Shown here: piece after piece, positions 7,677 to 17,039 of the stretch
Layout of the letters: every line of letters begins with the position of its first letter
How positions within the stretch are numbered: the stretch's first letter is position 1
From: JAFDVL01 sp043783625
GTDB taxonomy: Bacteria; Acidobacteriota; Blastocatellia; RBC074
DNA length: 64,000 bases
Direction: 5' to 3'
Assembly (NCBI GenBank): GCA_043783625.1
Contig: JAYVZE010000049.1
Span: forward strand, 36,937-100,936
The notes under the pieces: generated by a model
The model's database searches: none
What the model was told of the DNA's origin: nothing
What the model saw: only the letters and a program-made list of their open reading frames with translations
Translations under genes and position numbers: made by a program

Positions 7677-9545
7677 CTACTCCACTGTCACCGACTTCGC
7701 TAAATTCCTCGGCTGATCTACGTCACATCCTCTTCTGACCGCGATGTGATATGCCAGCAATTGCATGGGGATTGTTGCCAGCACAGGCGAGAGCAATTCG
7801 CTGGATGGTGGGACTTCAATTGTGAAGGAAGCCATGTCGCGGGTGTCGGTGTCGCCTTCGGTGACGATGGCGACGACGATGCCGTCGCGGGCGCGGACTT
7901 CCTGAATATTCGACAGGGTTTTTTCGTAGCGCAGTTTGGATTTTTCGTCATCGGAATCAAGCGTATTGATGACGACTACGGGCAGGCGCGAATCAATCAA
8001 CGCGTTCGGTCCATGCTTCATTTCTCCGGCGGCGTAGCCTTCCGCGTGGATGTAGGAAATTTCTTTCAGCTTTAATGCGCCTTCGAGCGCAATCGGGAAA
8101 TTGACGCCGCGACCGAGATAGAGGAAATCGCTCGACAGCACAAAATGTTTCGAGAGGTCTTCGTAATCAATGCTCGGATCGTTGAGCAATTTTTCCATCT
8201 TCACAGGCAATTCAGACAAATGACGAACGTGCCATTTTAATTGGTCTTCGGTGAGCGTACCGCGTTCTTGCGCGAGATACAGCGCGAACAAATACGCCGC
8301 GACCATTTGCGAAGTGAAGGCTTTGGTGGAGGCTACGCCAATTTCCGGGCCGGCGTGCGTGTAAATTGTGCCGTCGGCTTCGCGTGTCATCATTGCGCCT
8401 TGCACGTTGCAAATGGCGATGGAGCGACAGGCTTTTTCTTTGGCTTCACGCAAGGCTGCGAGCGTGTCCGCCGTTTCGCCGCTTTGCGAAATCACCATCA
8501 TCAAAGTACTCGGCGTCAGGATCGGATTGCGATAGCGAAATTCCGAGGCGTAATCAACCTCGACGGGGACGCGTGCGAGTTCTTCGATAAAATATTTGGC
8601 AACTAATGCCGCGTGCCAGGCTGTGCCGCAGGCGGCGATTTTGATGTCGCTGAAGCTGCGGAAATACGCGGCGGGAATATTGATTTCATCCAGGTAAACT
8701 TTGCCCGTATCAAGTGACACGCGATTTTGTGTGGTGTCACGAACGGCGCGTGGTTGCTCATAAATTTCCTTGAGCATGAAATGTTTGAAGCCACCTTTTT
8801 CCGCTTGAATCGGATCCCACGTGATGCGCTGAACATCAGGTTTGACAGGTTTATTATTGCTGTCTTCGACCTTCACACCTTCGCGTGTCAGTACTGCCAT
8901 TTCACCATCGCCGAGAAAAAACATGTTCCGTGTGTGCTGCAAAATCGCAGGGATGTCCGAAGCTACAAAAGACTCACCTTCGCCGAGTCCAATCACGACA
9001 GGAGGGCCTAAACGTGCGGCAACAAGCTTATTTGGTTCGTCAGCGGAAATCGCGACGAGCGCGTAAATGCCGCGAATTTCTTTGAGTGTGGCACGAAATG
9101 CGCCTTCCAAGCCAAGCTCAGGATTGTGACGCAGATGCTTTTCGATGAGGTGCGCAATGACTTCGGTGTCAGTTTCGGATTGAAAGCGATGATCGTTTTT
9201 TTGCAGCTCGCGTTTGAGTTCGAGGTAGTTTTCGATGATGCCGTTATGGACGACGCAAATGCGTCCATCACTGGAACGATGCGGATGCGCATTCTCTTCG
9301 GTTGGGCGTCCGTGCGTCGCCCAGCGCGTATGACCCAAGCCGTAATCACCTTCAATCGGATTTTTTGCCAGAACGGTTTCGAGGTTGCGCAATTTGCCTT
9401 CGGCGCGACGCACATGCATTTCGCCAGCCTGATTGACGACGGCGATTCCGGCTGAATCATAGCCGCGATATTCCAATTTTCTCAGACCTTCGATGACAAC
9501 GTCTACCACTTGCTGACTCCCGACATACCCAACGATTCCGCACAT
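7677..9545 (-). CDS. glmS: Glutamine-fructose-6-phosphate aminotransferase (isomerizing)
   Basis: GlmS makes glucosamine-6-phosphate from fructose-6-phosphate and glutamine, the committed step towards UDP-GlcNAc, peptidoglycan and LPS. The 622-aa product has the N-terminal glutaminase domain starting MCGIVGYVG (Cys2 is the nucleophile after Met removal), LGHTRWATHG, and two SIS sugar-isomerase domains with SQSGETADT and EGALKLKEISYIHAE. It ends in the conserved QPRNLAKSVTVE. GAGGAG sits 5-6 nt before the ATG. It is the last gene of the minus-strand operon with glmU and yvcK. No glmS ribozyme was seen in the 40 bp before it. Confidence 0.97.
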   Translation of the reverse strand: MCGIVGYVGSQQVVDVVIEGLRKLEYRGYDSAGIAVVNQAGEMHVRRAEGKLRNLETVLAKNPIEGDYGLGHTRWATHGRPTEENAHPHRSSDGRICVVHNGIIENYLELKRELQKNDHRFQSETDTEVIAHLIEKHLRHNPELGLEGAFRATLKEIRGIYALVAISADEPNKLVAARLGPPVVIGLGEGESFVASDIPAILQHTRNMFFLGDGEMAVLTREGVKVEDSNNKPVKPDVQRITWDPIQAEKGGFKHFMLKEIYEQPRAVRDTTQNRVSLDTGKVYLDEINIPAAYFRSFSDIKIAACGTAWHAALVAKYFIEELARVPVEVDYASEFRYRNPILTPSTLMMVISQSGETADTLAALREAKEKACRSIAICNVQGAMMTREADGTIYTHAGPEIGVASTKAFTSQMVAAYLFALYLAQERGTLTEDQLKWHVRHLSELPVKMEKLLNDPSIDYEDLSKHFVLSSDFLYLGRGVNFPIALEGALKLKEISYIHAEGYAAGEMKHGPNALIDSRLPVVVINTLDSDDEKSKLRYEKTLSNIQEVRARDGIVVAIVTEGDTDTRDMASFTIEVPPSSELLSPVLATIPMQLLAYHIAVRRGCDVDQPRNLAKSVTVE

Positions 9546-9585
9546 AAAAACTCCTCACAATCAAACAGATATTTCTTTTGCTTTA

Positions 9586-10365
9586 TCAAGACTTTTGCTC
9601 AATAAACTGAAACTGAAATTCCTTCACATAATGACTTAAGTAACAAAGCAAGGCATAGATAAAAATCAGAATTCCAGTCATTTCCAAAGATTCTTCAATA
9701 ATTGTTTCGGCGACATATTGAAGCGATTCCAGCCCGTATACTTTTCGGATATGTCCGCCCACCATTTCCATTCCGGCGGCTCCGGTAATAAAAACACCTC
9801 CGCCTGCAATAAAAAGCCAACGAAACTTAGCGGGCAAATCCCACAAGAATCGGAGGTAAAGCGCACCCACAATCGGCACGATCATGACCGCTAAAAGAAC
9901 CCAGGCATAATAAAAATAACCATCTGTTCCAAAAACAGCTCGCAACGGTATGATGGTCATTTCGTGCAATTCAACACCTTCGTCGAGCGCGAGATAAAAG
10001 AAGAATCCCGCCAGACACCACCAGTGTCGAGCAAACGGATTTTTCATTTTACTGGCTGCCTGCGCAATCATTGCCAGTAAGCCGACGCAGAGGAAAAAAC
10101 TGAGTGTCTGGTAGAGATTGGGAACGTTGAATTCACCATCCAGATCGAATTTATCCATCAACCACCAGAGGTGTTTCAGGCGCATGACTTCTTCGCCTAA
10201 TGATAATCTAAGCGACTGTACCGCTATTCCGAGTACGATCAGTAATGAAACTAACCCCGAAAGGACTCGGATGATTTTTTGCGGTGAAATACGAAATGAA
10301 ACGGCTGTTACCGTTCTTGCAAAAGGATTTTCTTGATTAACATTGCTAACTGTCTCCAGAATCAT
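9586..10365 (-). CDS. Uncharacterised six-helix integral membrane protein
   Basis: I do not recognise a named family. The 259-aa protein shows about six hydrophobic helices: LSGLVSLLIVLGIAV, LSFFLCVGLLAMIAQ, LAGFFFYLALDEG, WVLLAVMIVPIVGAL, WLFIAGGGVFITGAA and TGILIFIYALLCYL. Acidic residues lie in or next to the membrane in ALDEGVELHE and TIIEESLEMTG, which could form a polar site. It sits between glmU and glmS, 34 bp and 40 bp away, so it is almost certainly cotranscribed with UDP-GlcNAc synthesis genes. A role in envelope biogenesis is inferred from context only. ATG at 10365. Confidence 0.75.
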   Translation of the reverse strand: MILETVSNVNQENPFARTVTAVSFRISPQKIIRVLSGLVSLLIVLGIAVQSLRLSLGEEVMRLKHLWWLMDKFDLDGEFNVPNLYQTLSFFLCVGLLAMIAQAASKMKNPFARHWWCLAGFFFYLALDEGVELHEMTIIPLRAVFGTDGYFYYAWVLLAVMIVPIVGALYLRFLWDLPAKFRWLFIAGGGVFITGAAGMEMVGGHIRKVYGLESLQYVAETIIEESLEMTGILIFIYALLCYLSHYVKEFQFQFIEQKS

Positions 10366-10399
10366 TTTTTTCCTTAACCGGGTGCCATAGATTGAATAC

Positions 10400-11779
10400 T
10401 TATTTTAATTTTTTCTTAACTTTGGCAGGAACGCCTGCGACCAATGAATCTTCGGGAACGTCATCAATAATGACTGAACCTGCGGCGGATATTGAACCAC
10501 GTCCGACTTTTACCGGAGCCACCAGCATCGTGTCCGAACCAATTTTCACATCGTCTTCAATAAAAGTCGGGTTTTTATTCTTGCCGTCGTAATTACAAGT
10601 TACCGTACCCGCACCAATATTGACACGCTCGCCAATCGTGGCATCACCCAAATAGGTCAGGTGCATAGATTTCGATTTGCGTCCAAGTTTAGTTTTCTTA
10701 AGTTCGACGAAATTACCAACGACGGCGGCTTCATCCAGCACAGAGTGCATTCGCAAATGCGCAAACGGCCCGACTTTATTATTGGCAGTGAGTTTGCTGT
10801 TAATCAGAACGCAGGAATTATTCACCGTGCATTCATCGCCGATTTCGACGTTGGTCAGATGCGACCACGAATGAATTTCACACTGACTGCCAATCTGCGA
10901 AGCACCTTCGATAATGACTTGTGGATGGATGATGGTGTCGCGCCCGATTTGCACTTCAACGTCAATGTAGGTCGAAGCGGGATCAACAATCGTGACGCCT
11001 TCGGTCATCAGCGCATCCAATTTTTCACGGCGGAGTTTATTCCAGCCCAGCGCAATTTCAGCCCGATTATTAAAGCCCTGTAACTCCATTTCATCATCGT
11101 GCAAAACGGTTCCGACGGCTTTGTCAGCGGAGCGTAAAATTTCAGGAACATCAGTTAAGTAATATTCACCTTGTGCGTTTTTCGTAGTCAGCCGATCAAG
11201 TGTCGGAAGCAATGCCTGAATATCAAAGCAGTAAAATCCGGGATTTACTTCTTTGATTAATTTTTGTTCAGGAGTGCAATCTTTATCTTCGACAATTTTA
11301 GCAAATTGCCCGGTTTCATCGCGGACGATCCGACCATACGCGGGCGGTGCTTCCATTTTCATGGTGATGAGCGTCGCGGCATTTTGCTCAGATTCATGAG
11401 TGGTTTTCAGTTTTTGCAAAGTCGAAGCTTTGACGAGCGGCGCGTCACCGTAGCTAACGATTAAAGCTCCAGTGGCTTTTTCCAGAACTTCGCGGGCACT
11501 CATGACAGCGTGCCCCGTACCTTTTTGTTCGGTTTGCAGGACGAACACCAACCGTTCAGCCATGTCAGGATCAAGTGCAGCGCGGGAAGCGGCTTCGACC
11601 TGTTCGGCTTGATGCCCGATAACGACAATTATTTTTTCGGGATTGAGCCGGGCAGCAGTACGCAGGACGTGTGCAATCATGGGCTGACTGCCAAGTTTAT
11701 GCAGGACTTTGGCCTGATCGCTTTTCATGCGCGTGCCGAGTCCGGCAGCTAAAATCAAAACGTTAATGGGCTGGCTCAC
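10400..11779 (-). CDS. glmU: Bifunctional UDP-GlcNAc pyrophosphorylase / glucosamine-1-phosphate acetyltransferase
   Basis: GlmU acetylates glucosamine-1-phosphate and couples it to UTP, giving UDP-GlcNAc. The 459-aa product matches the family length. The N-terminal nucleotidyltransferase domain has LAAGLGTRMKSD; the C-terminal left-handed beta helix has hexapeptides such as IGRDTIIHPQVIIEG and NIGAGTVTCNYDGKNK, the latter typical of the acetyltransferase site. The start is GTG at 11779 with GAGGA about 9 nt upstream. It lies downstream of yvcK and upstream of the membrane protein and glmS on the same strand. Confidence 0.96.
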   Translation of the reverse strand: MSQPINVLILAAGLGTRMKSDQAKVLHKLGSQPMIAHVLRTAARLNPEKIIVVIGHQAEQVEAASRAALDPDMAERLVFVLQTEQKGTGHAVMSAREVLEKATGALIVSYGDAPLVKASTLQKLKTTHESEQNAATLITMKMEAPPAYGRIVRDETGQFAKIVEDKDCTPEQKLIKEVNPGFYCFDIQALLPTLDRLTTKNAQGEYYLTDVPEILRSADKAVGTVLHDDEMELQGFNNRAEIALGWNKLRREKLDALMTEGVTIVDPASTYIDVEVQIGRDTIIHPQVIIEGASQIGSQCEIHSWSHLTNVEIGDECTVNNSCVLINSKLTANNKVGPFAHLRMHSVLDEAAVVGNFVELKKTKLGRKSKSMHLTYLGDATIGERVNIGAGTVTCNYDGKNKNPTFIEDDVKIGSDTMLVAPVKVGRGSISAAGSVIIDDVPEDSLVAGVPAKVKKKLK

Positions 11780-11871
11780 TGAATTTTTCCTCGTGGATAG
11801 GTACTAATTGGGGTTTTTAGGAATATGAATGCAATTATTTGAACCGAAACGGGGAATTGCAGGGCATCAGC

Positions 11872-12924
11872 TCAAGCTTCGCTATTATATTGAATTTCAA
11901 AAATTGCGCGAGCTAAATTTGCAGGATTATGACGAACCGAGCGCGCTTCGGCTGCCAGAGGGGACAAGACAAACTTTACTTTGCCACAGTCCGAGTGATT
12001 TTTAGCAGGTGGCTCCAACATCATGGCATATTCTTCCGCATAGAGTTCACGCATGGCAGGTGAAATGGGAGCCGAATTAAAAATCGCATAATCCAATTGT
12101 AACTTCGGGCAATTTTTCATTAATTGTATCAGGTGGTCTTCGGCGGATAAGCCGTCCGTTTCATCAGCTTCGGTCATGATATTACAGATGTAAATCTTTG
12201 TGGCTTTTGATTGAGTAATGGCTTCGGTGATTCCGTCTATCAAAAGATTTGGCAAAATACTGGTAAATAACGATCCGGGGCCGAGCGTAATCACATCAGC
12301 AGCGAGAATTGCTTCGACCGCTTCAGGCAAAGCTTTGGCGTTGTGTGGTGTGACTTTTAGCTTTTCAATCGGAAGTCCGCGCAAGGCATTCAACGCTTTG
12401 ATGGCGCGTTGTCCGTACGCCGTTTGATTTCCAACCTGTGCTTCTAAATCCACCGAATCTAAAGTTGAAGGCAAGACCCGTGCGGAACAGCCTAATAAAT
12501 CACTGGCTTTATCAATCGCCTCCAGAAAATTTCCGGTCATTTGGGTCAGAGCTACAATGATTAAATTGCCCAGCGAATGTCCTCCGAGCGAGCCGTTGCC
12601 GGTGAAGCGATGTTTGAAGAGGTTTTTTATTGAGCGATCATCACGCGCCAGTGCGACTAAACAATTGCGCAAATCACCGGGCGGTAAAATATCGAATTCA
12701 GAGCGTAAACGTCCTGAACTTTTACCGTCATCCGTGACGGTCACGATGGCTGTTAATGAAACCTCTTTGTTTTTGAAGGGATGCGCTCGTTCTTCGGTTA
12801 AGTCCAGTTGCGGCGTGTCATCAGCACGTTGTGCAGCGTTCAGATAAGGCTTGAGTCCGGTCAGTAAAGTTGATAAGCCCGTTCCGCCGCCGATTGCTAC
12901 AAGTTTAAATGACTCGGATTTCAT
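11872..12924 (-). CDS. yvcK: YvcK/CofD-like UDP-GlcNAc-binding regulatory protein
   Basis: YvcK-family proteins (often called gluconeogenesis factor) bind UDP-GlcNAc and control carbon flow into cell-wall precursors. The 350-aa protein starts with FKLVAIGGGTGLSTLL (Rossmann-like nucleotide site) and carries the family hallmarks VTDDGKSSGRLR, LPPGDLRNCL, GNLIIVALTQMTG and ITLGPGSLFTSILPNL. It is clustered with glmU and glmS, so the proposed sensor and the enzymes making its ligand are in one operon. The whiA and rapZ genes that accompany yvcK in Firmicutes are absent. ATG at 12924; the next gene upstream is 10 bp away. Confidence 0.93.
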   Translation of the reverse strand: MKSESFKLVAIGGGTGLSTLLTGLKPYLNAAQRADDTPQLDLTEERAHPFKNKEVSLTAIVTVTDDGKSSGRLRSEFDILPPGDLRNCLVALARDDRSIKNLFKHRFTGNGSLGGHSLGNLIIVALTQMTGNFLEAIDKASDLLGCSARVLPSTLDSVDLEAQVGNQTAYGQRAIKALNALRGLPIEKLKVTPHNAKALPEAVEAILAADVITLGPGSLFTSILPNLLIDGITEAITQSKATKIYICNIMTEADETDGLSAEDHLIQLMKNCPKLQLDYAIFNSAPISPAMRELYAEEYAMMLEPPAKNHSDCGKVKFVLSPLAAEARSVRHNPANLARAIFEIQYNSEA

Positions 12925-12934
12925 GAGCTTCAGA

Positions 12935-13285
12935 TTACTGGCGGTGTGTGCAGGTTTTTGTATTCAGGCATTCGTCGTTAAGTTGTAGGCGCGTGACAGG
13001 TTTGCCGTTAACGAGGTGGGATTCAACAATTTCGGAGATGTCTTCGGCAGTAATTCCACCGTACCAAACTGCTTCAGGATAAATCACCATGACTGGGCCG
13101 TGTTCACATTGATCAAGACAGCCGGCTTTGTTGGCTCTGACTGCACCTTTCAAGCCGCGTTTGGAAAGTTCCTGCTTGAATTTCAGTTGTAAATCTCCCA
13201 GTCCGGTCGCATCACAGCACCCGCGCGGATTTTCCGGCGGACGCTGATTCGTGCAAATAAAAATATGATGAGTAAATTTCGGCAT
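12935..13285 (-). CDS. Thioredoxin-like [2Fe-2S] ferredoxin
   Basis: A 116-aa protein of the (2Fe-2S) ferredoxin / NuoE-like thioredoxin-fold family. It starts FTHHIFICTNQRPPENPRGCC and has NKAGCLDQCEHGPVMVIYPE; the Cys in ICTNQ together with GCC and CLDQC supplies the four cluster ligands. It is probably an electron carrier; the partner is unknown. It is the first gene of the minus-strand operon leading to yvcK, glmU and glmS, 10 bp before yvcK, and is preceded by a 320-bp intergenic stretch that should hold the operon promoter. Confidence 0.85.
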   Translation of the reverse strand: MPKFTHHIFICTNQRPPENPRGCCDATGLGDLQLKFKQELSKRGLKGAVRANKAGCLDQCEHGPVMVIYPEAVWYGGITAEDISEIVESHLVNGKPVTRLQLNDECLNTKTCTHRQ

Positions 13286-13605
13286 TTTTTAGCAACAAAA
13301 CTAAATTCAGGCTTTGGGGCAAGCTCCGATAAAAGATGCGACAGTGTGCCTTAGTCATTCGATTTCGGTCAAGTTCTTTTCGCTGGAAAGATTAGCCAAA
13401 AATAATCTCAGCGCAAGCCAACCTTGAAGAGCGAATTGCAACTAATAATTTGGGAAAATCGTTAATTCAGAAGTGTCAGGCTGAAAATGAAGAGTTTGAC
13501 ACAATTCTTCGATAAAGAAGCAACAGTCGCTCGTTAAGATTTGCGGCAAAGTGGTCAAAGTGAATTAATAATTTATTTTCTGATTTTTCTGAGAAGGAGT
13601 AAATC
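13286..13605. other. Intergenic region between divergent genes
   Basis: About 320 bp between the ferredoxin gene (minus) and the 88-aa gene (plus). It should hold both promoters. A TTGACA at 13496-13501 faces the plus gene but I could not pair it with a convincing -10 box. GAGAAGGAG just before 13606 is a clear ribosome binding site. No tRNA, repeat or conserved RNA was recognised. Confidence 0.5.
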
Positions 13606-13872
13606 ATGCAATTGAGCGTCTCGAACGATACTTTGAGAAAAGTGAATAGCTTGCCGGACAAGAAGCGCGCTAAGGTCATCAGCATTGTGCGGCGGCATTT
13701 GAAAGCTTGTGAGAAAAATGGCTGCCCACTCGAAAATCTTGATCGGGTCTATTTAGAAGCCATAGAAGTCGCTGAAATGGAAATGAAATTCCCGGAAATG
13801 GAAAAAGTAAAAACTCATAGTTGGGAACCAGCGCGGCATTATGACCAATACATTAGTCCAAAAGCGGCGTAG
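13606..13872 (+). CDS. Small hypothetical protein (88 aa)
   Basis: I do not recognise a family. The protein (MQLSVSNDTLRKVNSLPDKK...) is soluble, charged and predicted mainly helical, with two Cys in ACEKNGCPLENL and an acidic/Met-rich helix AEMEMKFPEMEKVK. It has an excellent ribosome binding site (GAAGGAG, 7 nt before ATG) and is followed by a strong rho-independent terminator at 13905, so it is probably a real monocistronic gene. No membrane segment or signal peptide. Confidence 0.7.
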   Translation: MQLSVSNDTLRKVNSLPDKKRAKVISIVRRHLKACEKNGCPLENLDRVYLEAIEVAEMEMKFPEMEKVKTHSWEPARHYDQYISPKAA

Positions 13873-13904
13873 TATTGGATATTTTTGTCTCCTGTTAAGT
13901 GGTG

Positions 13905-13940
13905 ACAGAGGGCGCTTCACCTAGGGCGTCCTCTGTTTTT
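13905..13940 (+). terminator. Rho-independent terminator after the 88-aa gene
   Basis: The stem ACAGAGGGCGC (13905-13915) pairs with GCGTCCTCTGT (13926-13936) with one mismatch and is followed by a T run. Confidence 0.85.
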
Positions 13941-13985
13941 CTCTCGTTGCCTTGCCAGACTTTGTTTCGGCAGCGGTTTTGTCGT

Positions 13986-14015
13986 TCGACAACGTGATAG
14001 CCTCTCGGCTATAAT
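13986..14015 (+). promoter_or_regulatory. Candidate sigma70-type promoter of the TIGR03437 protein gene
   Basis: TCGACA at 13986-13991 and TATAAT at 14010-14015, 18 bp apart, about 78 bp upstream of the GTG start at 14093 and downstream of a terminator. Assigned by eye only. Confidence 0.5.
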
Positions 14016-14092
14016 CTCATCCCTTCTTTAATCTTTACATCCACGTTGCACAGAAGTTGGCAGCGTGTCGTTATCAGAGGAGTCATCATAAA

Positions 14093-16345
14093 GTGAAAGC
14101 TTTGGCACGTTTACTCAGCATTATGGCAGTGTTCTGCCTTTCAGGTTATCTCATTTCGGTGCAAGCGCAATATGCGCAAACTTCTGACGAGGTTTCCATT
14201 TTTCCGGTCACTAATATTACTGATACTGCTGTCACGGCGGTACGCGGCGTCAGCGATGATGGCAAGCGCGTTTTGTTTGAATCCGCTGCCAACATTACTG
14301 GTAATAATGCAGACCTGAACCCTGAAGTTTATATTTACGACATAGATAAGCGAACGGCAATCCAGATCACCAATACAAAAAATATTGTTGATCCGACCGA
14401 TTCCGCCAAGATTCTGCTCAGGGTTTCCAACCACAATGCGGCCCTCAGCGGTGACGGTACGAAGATTGTATTTTCATCGAATAGCTCTGAGCTGGCGGGA
14501 GCGAATGCTGATGGAAATCAGGAAATCTTTCTGGCAACATTGCCATTGAATAGTACCGCAGCATTTTTTCAGCGCATTACGACGACACAAGGCTCGACGA
14601 CAGCCACAAACCAAATTCAGGTCTTTGACAATATCTATCCGACGATTAACTCAAATGGGTCATTAATCGGCTTTGTCAGTAATCGTAACGCTGCCACTGG
14701 TTTGACCGGAGTTGTGAATCCCGATGTGATTGCTCAGATTATTCTTTACAACACAACAACCGGAGCTTTTACGCAGGTCACAACCAAAAACGAAGCGGAA
14801 GGAATTGACAGTACTTTTGCTTTCAAAGGTTTCAATTTAAACCCGCAACTCAGTGGTGACGGAAGTACATTGATTTTTACTTCAGGAATGAATCATGCGC
14901 CGACTTCGACGATTAATAATGCTGATCTCAACGGTGAAGTTTTCATTTATAACGTAGCGACCAAAGTCATTACGCAACTGACGAATACTTCCGGCTTTGC
15001 GGGCTATCCCGCGACGGTTAATCAAACCGGTACAGCTTTAGTACCGGATCAGCCGGTTAATTTTTTCAATCAAAATACCAAGCACATTAGCAACGACGGT
15101 AATTTGATTGTGATTGAATCCGCCGGGGATTTGGAATCGGGTAAAAATACTGACAAAACGCGTGAAGTCTTTATCTATAACCGGACAACTGCGAAATTTA
15201 CACAAATCACCGCTAATGCCAATCTTCCGGCAGTTCCGGTTGCGGCTGACCTGCCGAAGATTGATTACAACTTTACGCCAGGGATCAGCCCGAATGGAAA
15301 GTTTGTTTTTATTTCTTCAATTCTGAATATTGTTCCTGTAGCAACGGGCGTTACCAGTACTGTTTTGAACGACAATGCTGACGCCAGCCGTGAGGTTTTT
15401 CGTTACGAAGTGGCAACTGCAAAGATCAGGCAAATCACCTACACACCCGTGTCGCCGCGTGTGCTGGATCAACGAGAAGCCTTATTGATGGTGAATTCTA
15501 ACGCTGCGGGGACAGAAATATTTTTCACGGATGATGTGAATTTGACGGGGAATAATGGCGATACGTCATTTGAAGTTGTGCGCGCTGTTATCCGTCCTGT
15601 GACCGAATCGAATGCTGTCGTCGCAGCGATGGTCAATGGTGCTAGTTTTATTTCACCTGATTCGACAACTCCGGCGTCAAATCCAATTGCCAGTGGGTCT
15701 ATCGCGTCAATTTTTGGCACACGGCTGGCGAATTCTTCGACTGCGACGACGCGCTCAGATTTGGATTATCAACTGAATGGTGTCAGCGTCACCATCAGCG
15801 GAATTGCTACCAAATTGTTTTATGTTTCGCCCGGACAAGTCAACTTTCTAGTGCCTGAAGGTTTTGGCGCAGGCGATAATGTTGACTTCGTTGTCAATAA
15901 TAATGGTGTCTTATCAGCGGGGAAATTCAAACTATTAAATTCTTCTCCGGGGATTTTTACCGTGACAAGTGATGGCAAAGGAGCTGGTTCTGTTGGTTGT
16001 CAAATTGTGACTAAAGACGTAGCTGGCGTAGTGCTTGGAACCTCTTACCCGAATCCGCCTTGTCAGGTCAGCACGACTTTAATTGATAGTTATTTATTAA
16101 TTTATGGAACAGGATTCAGGTTCGCCGATACTGCTTCGGTAGTCGTCACGGTCATTGCGGCTGATGCGACAACTACGGATTACACCGTGATCTACGCTGG
16201 AACGCAGCAGTTTTTCCCTGGTTTGGATCAAATCAATTTATTACTGCCAGCAGATTTTCCGAAAGGAACACTCAATATCAAAGTTAAAGCGGCGACTTCC
16301 GGCACAGCGGTTGAAAGTAATGTCTTTACAGTTGTAATTAACTAA
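14093..16345 (+). CDS. Secreted TolB-like beta-propeller protein with acidobacterial TIGR03437 C-terminal domain
   Basis: A secreted protein of about 750 aa. The start is GTG at 14093 with AGAGGAG 9 nt upstream, giving a signal peptide (KALARLLSIMAVFCLSGYLI, then QAQ). The body has repeated PD40/TolB-type blades, for example SDDGKRVLFESAANITGNN, LSGDGTKIVFSSNSSEL and LSGDGSTLIFTSGMNH. The last 250 residues (NGASFISPDS, IFGTRLAN, VSPGQVNFLVPEGF, PGIFTVTSDGKGAG) match the TIGR03437 domain that is abundant in Acidobacteria. Its function is unknown; it is probably surface-exposed or periplasmic. It is flanked by a candidate promoter and a terminator. A TTG at 14057 is in frame but has no ribosome binding site. 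Confidence 0.85.
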   Translation: MKALARLLSIMAVFCLSGYLISVQAQYAQTSDEVSIFPVTNITDTAVTAVRGVSDDGKRVLFESAANITGNNADLNPEVYIYDIDKRTAIQITNTKNIVDPTDSAKILLRVSNHNAALSGDGTKIVFSSNSSELAGANADGNQEIFLATLPLNSTAAFFQRITTTQGSTTATNQIQVFDNIYPTINSNGSLIGFVSNRNAATGLTGVVNPDVIAQIILYNTTTGAFTQVTTKNEAEGIDSTFAFKGFNLNPQLSGDGSTLIFTSGMNHAPTSTINNADLNGEVFIYNVATKVITQLTNTSGFAGYPATVNQTGTALVPDQPVNFFNQNTKHISNDGNLIVIESAGDLESGKNTDKTREVFIYNRTTAKFTQITANANLPAVPVAADLPKIDYNFTPGISPNGKFVFISSILNIVPVATGVTSTVLNDNADASREVFRYEVATAKIRQITYTPVSPRVLDQREALLMVNSNAAGTEIFFTDDVNLTGNNGDTSFEVVRAVIRPVTESNAVVAAMVNGASFISPDSTTPASNPIASGSIASIFGTRLANSSTATTRSDLDYQLNGVSVTISGIATKLFYVSPGQVNFLVPEGFGAGDNVDFVVNNNGVLSAGKFKLLNSSPGIFTVTSDGKGAGSVGCQIVTKDVAGVVLGTSYPNPPCQVSTTLIDSYLLIYGTGFRFADTASVVVTVIAADATTTDYTVIYAGTQQFFPGLDQINLLLPADFPKGTLNIKVKAATSGTAVESNVFTVVIN

Positions 16346-16368
16346 ACAGTTGAAAGCAAAAGGTAGGT

Positions 16369-16402
16369 AAAAAGGCGTAGCCGATCAGGTTGCGCCTTTT
16401 TA
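16369..16402 (+). terminator. Terminator after the TIGR03437 protein gene
   Basis: AAAAAGGCG (16369-16377) pairs with CGCCTTTTT (16393-16401). It can work on both strands and so may also serve the convergent PilZ gene that ends at 16411. Confidence 0.75.
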
Positions 16403-16410
16403 TTTGGATG

Positions 16411-16830
16411 CTAAAGAATGAGCCGCCGCAATGCGCCCTGCCAGATAGCAGAATCCTCTGCCATCACTTTAATTCCATATTTATTGCCTTCTTCAGGATT
16501 TTCAATGTCTGCAATGCGAATAACAATAGCGCAAATATGTGTATCCTCTTCTGGGTGAATGATCGTAATGATGACACGCTCTTCCCAGGTCAATTCCATC
16601 AACGTCTGAATCAGGATTCCCGTGACGCTGACATCCAGACTGCGCCCCATTCCTTTTTTTTCAGGAGTGGTGATGTGTAAATCAATTTCCGCCGGGATTC
16701 GCGCCACATATTTTCTACGTTCATCAACCAACGCTTCGCCTGGAGTCCAGACTGGTGGTATTTCAGTTGCGTCTTCCGTCACAACTTCTACGCTGATAAG
16801 GTTATTAAGGGGATCGTAGCTACTATTCAC
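16411..16830 (-). CDS. PilZ-domain protein
   Basis: A 139-aa protein with a PilZ-like beta barrel: RRKYVARIPAEIDLHI, then LDVSVTGILIQT and the last strands VIRIADIENPEEGNKYGIKV. The second c-di-GMP motif (D/N)xSxxG is intact as DVSVTG. The first motif RxxxR is degenerate: the visible spacing gives KxxxR or RxxxxR. It may therefore bind c-di-GMP weakly or not at all. PilZ proteins normally act as c-di-GMP effectors in motility, envelope or secretion. No partner gene is adjacent; the gene faces the TIGR03437 gene tail to tail. Confidence 0.75.
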   Translation of the reverse strand: MNSSYDPLNNLISVEVVTEDATEIPPVWTPGEALVDERRKYVARIPAEIDLHITTPEKKGMGRSLDVSVTGILIQTLMELTWEERVIITIIHPEEDTHICAIVIRIADIENPEEGNKYGIKVMAEDSAIWQGALRRLIL

Positions 16831-17039
16831 AAGTACCCTTTCGAGACAATTTTGGTGAAGGCCATCACGGTGGGGCTAATGAATTGGAGAGCCTGAGCGC
16901 AAAGAACTTTAACTCAGTTTTAGTGTAGCATAGCTTAGGAGTTGCGCCAGCATTAACTGTTGAAGATAATTGTATGGCAGCTTTGTTGCCCTGTTAGTTC
17001 CTTAACCTCTGGCTACGCCTTTTTTCAGGAGATCACTTC

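Noticed and set aside
9546..9585. glmS ribozyme
   Set aside because: The gap before glmS is only 40 bp, too short for the ribozyme, and lacks its core.
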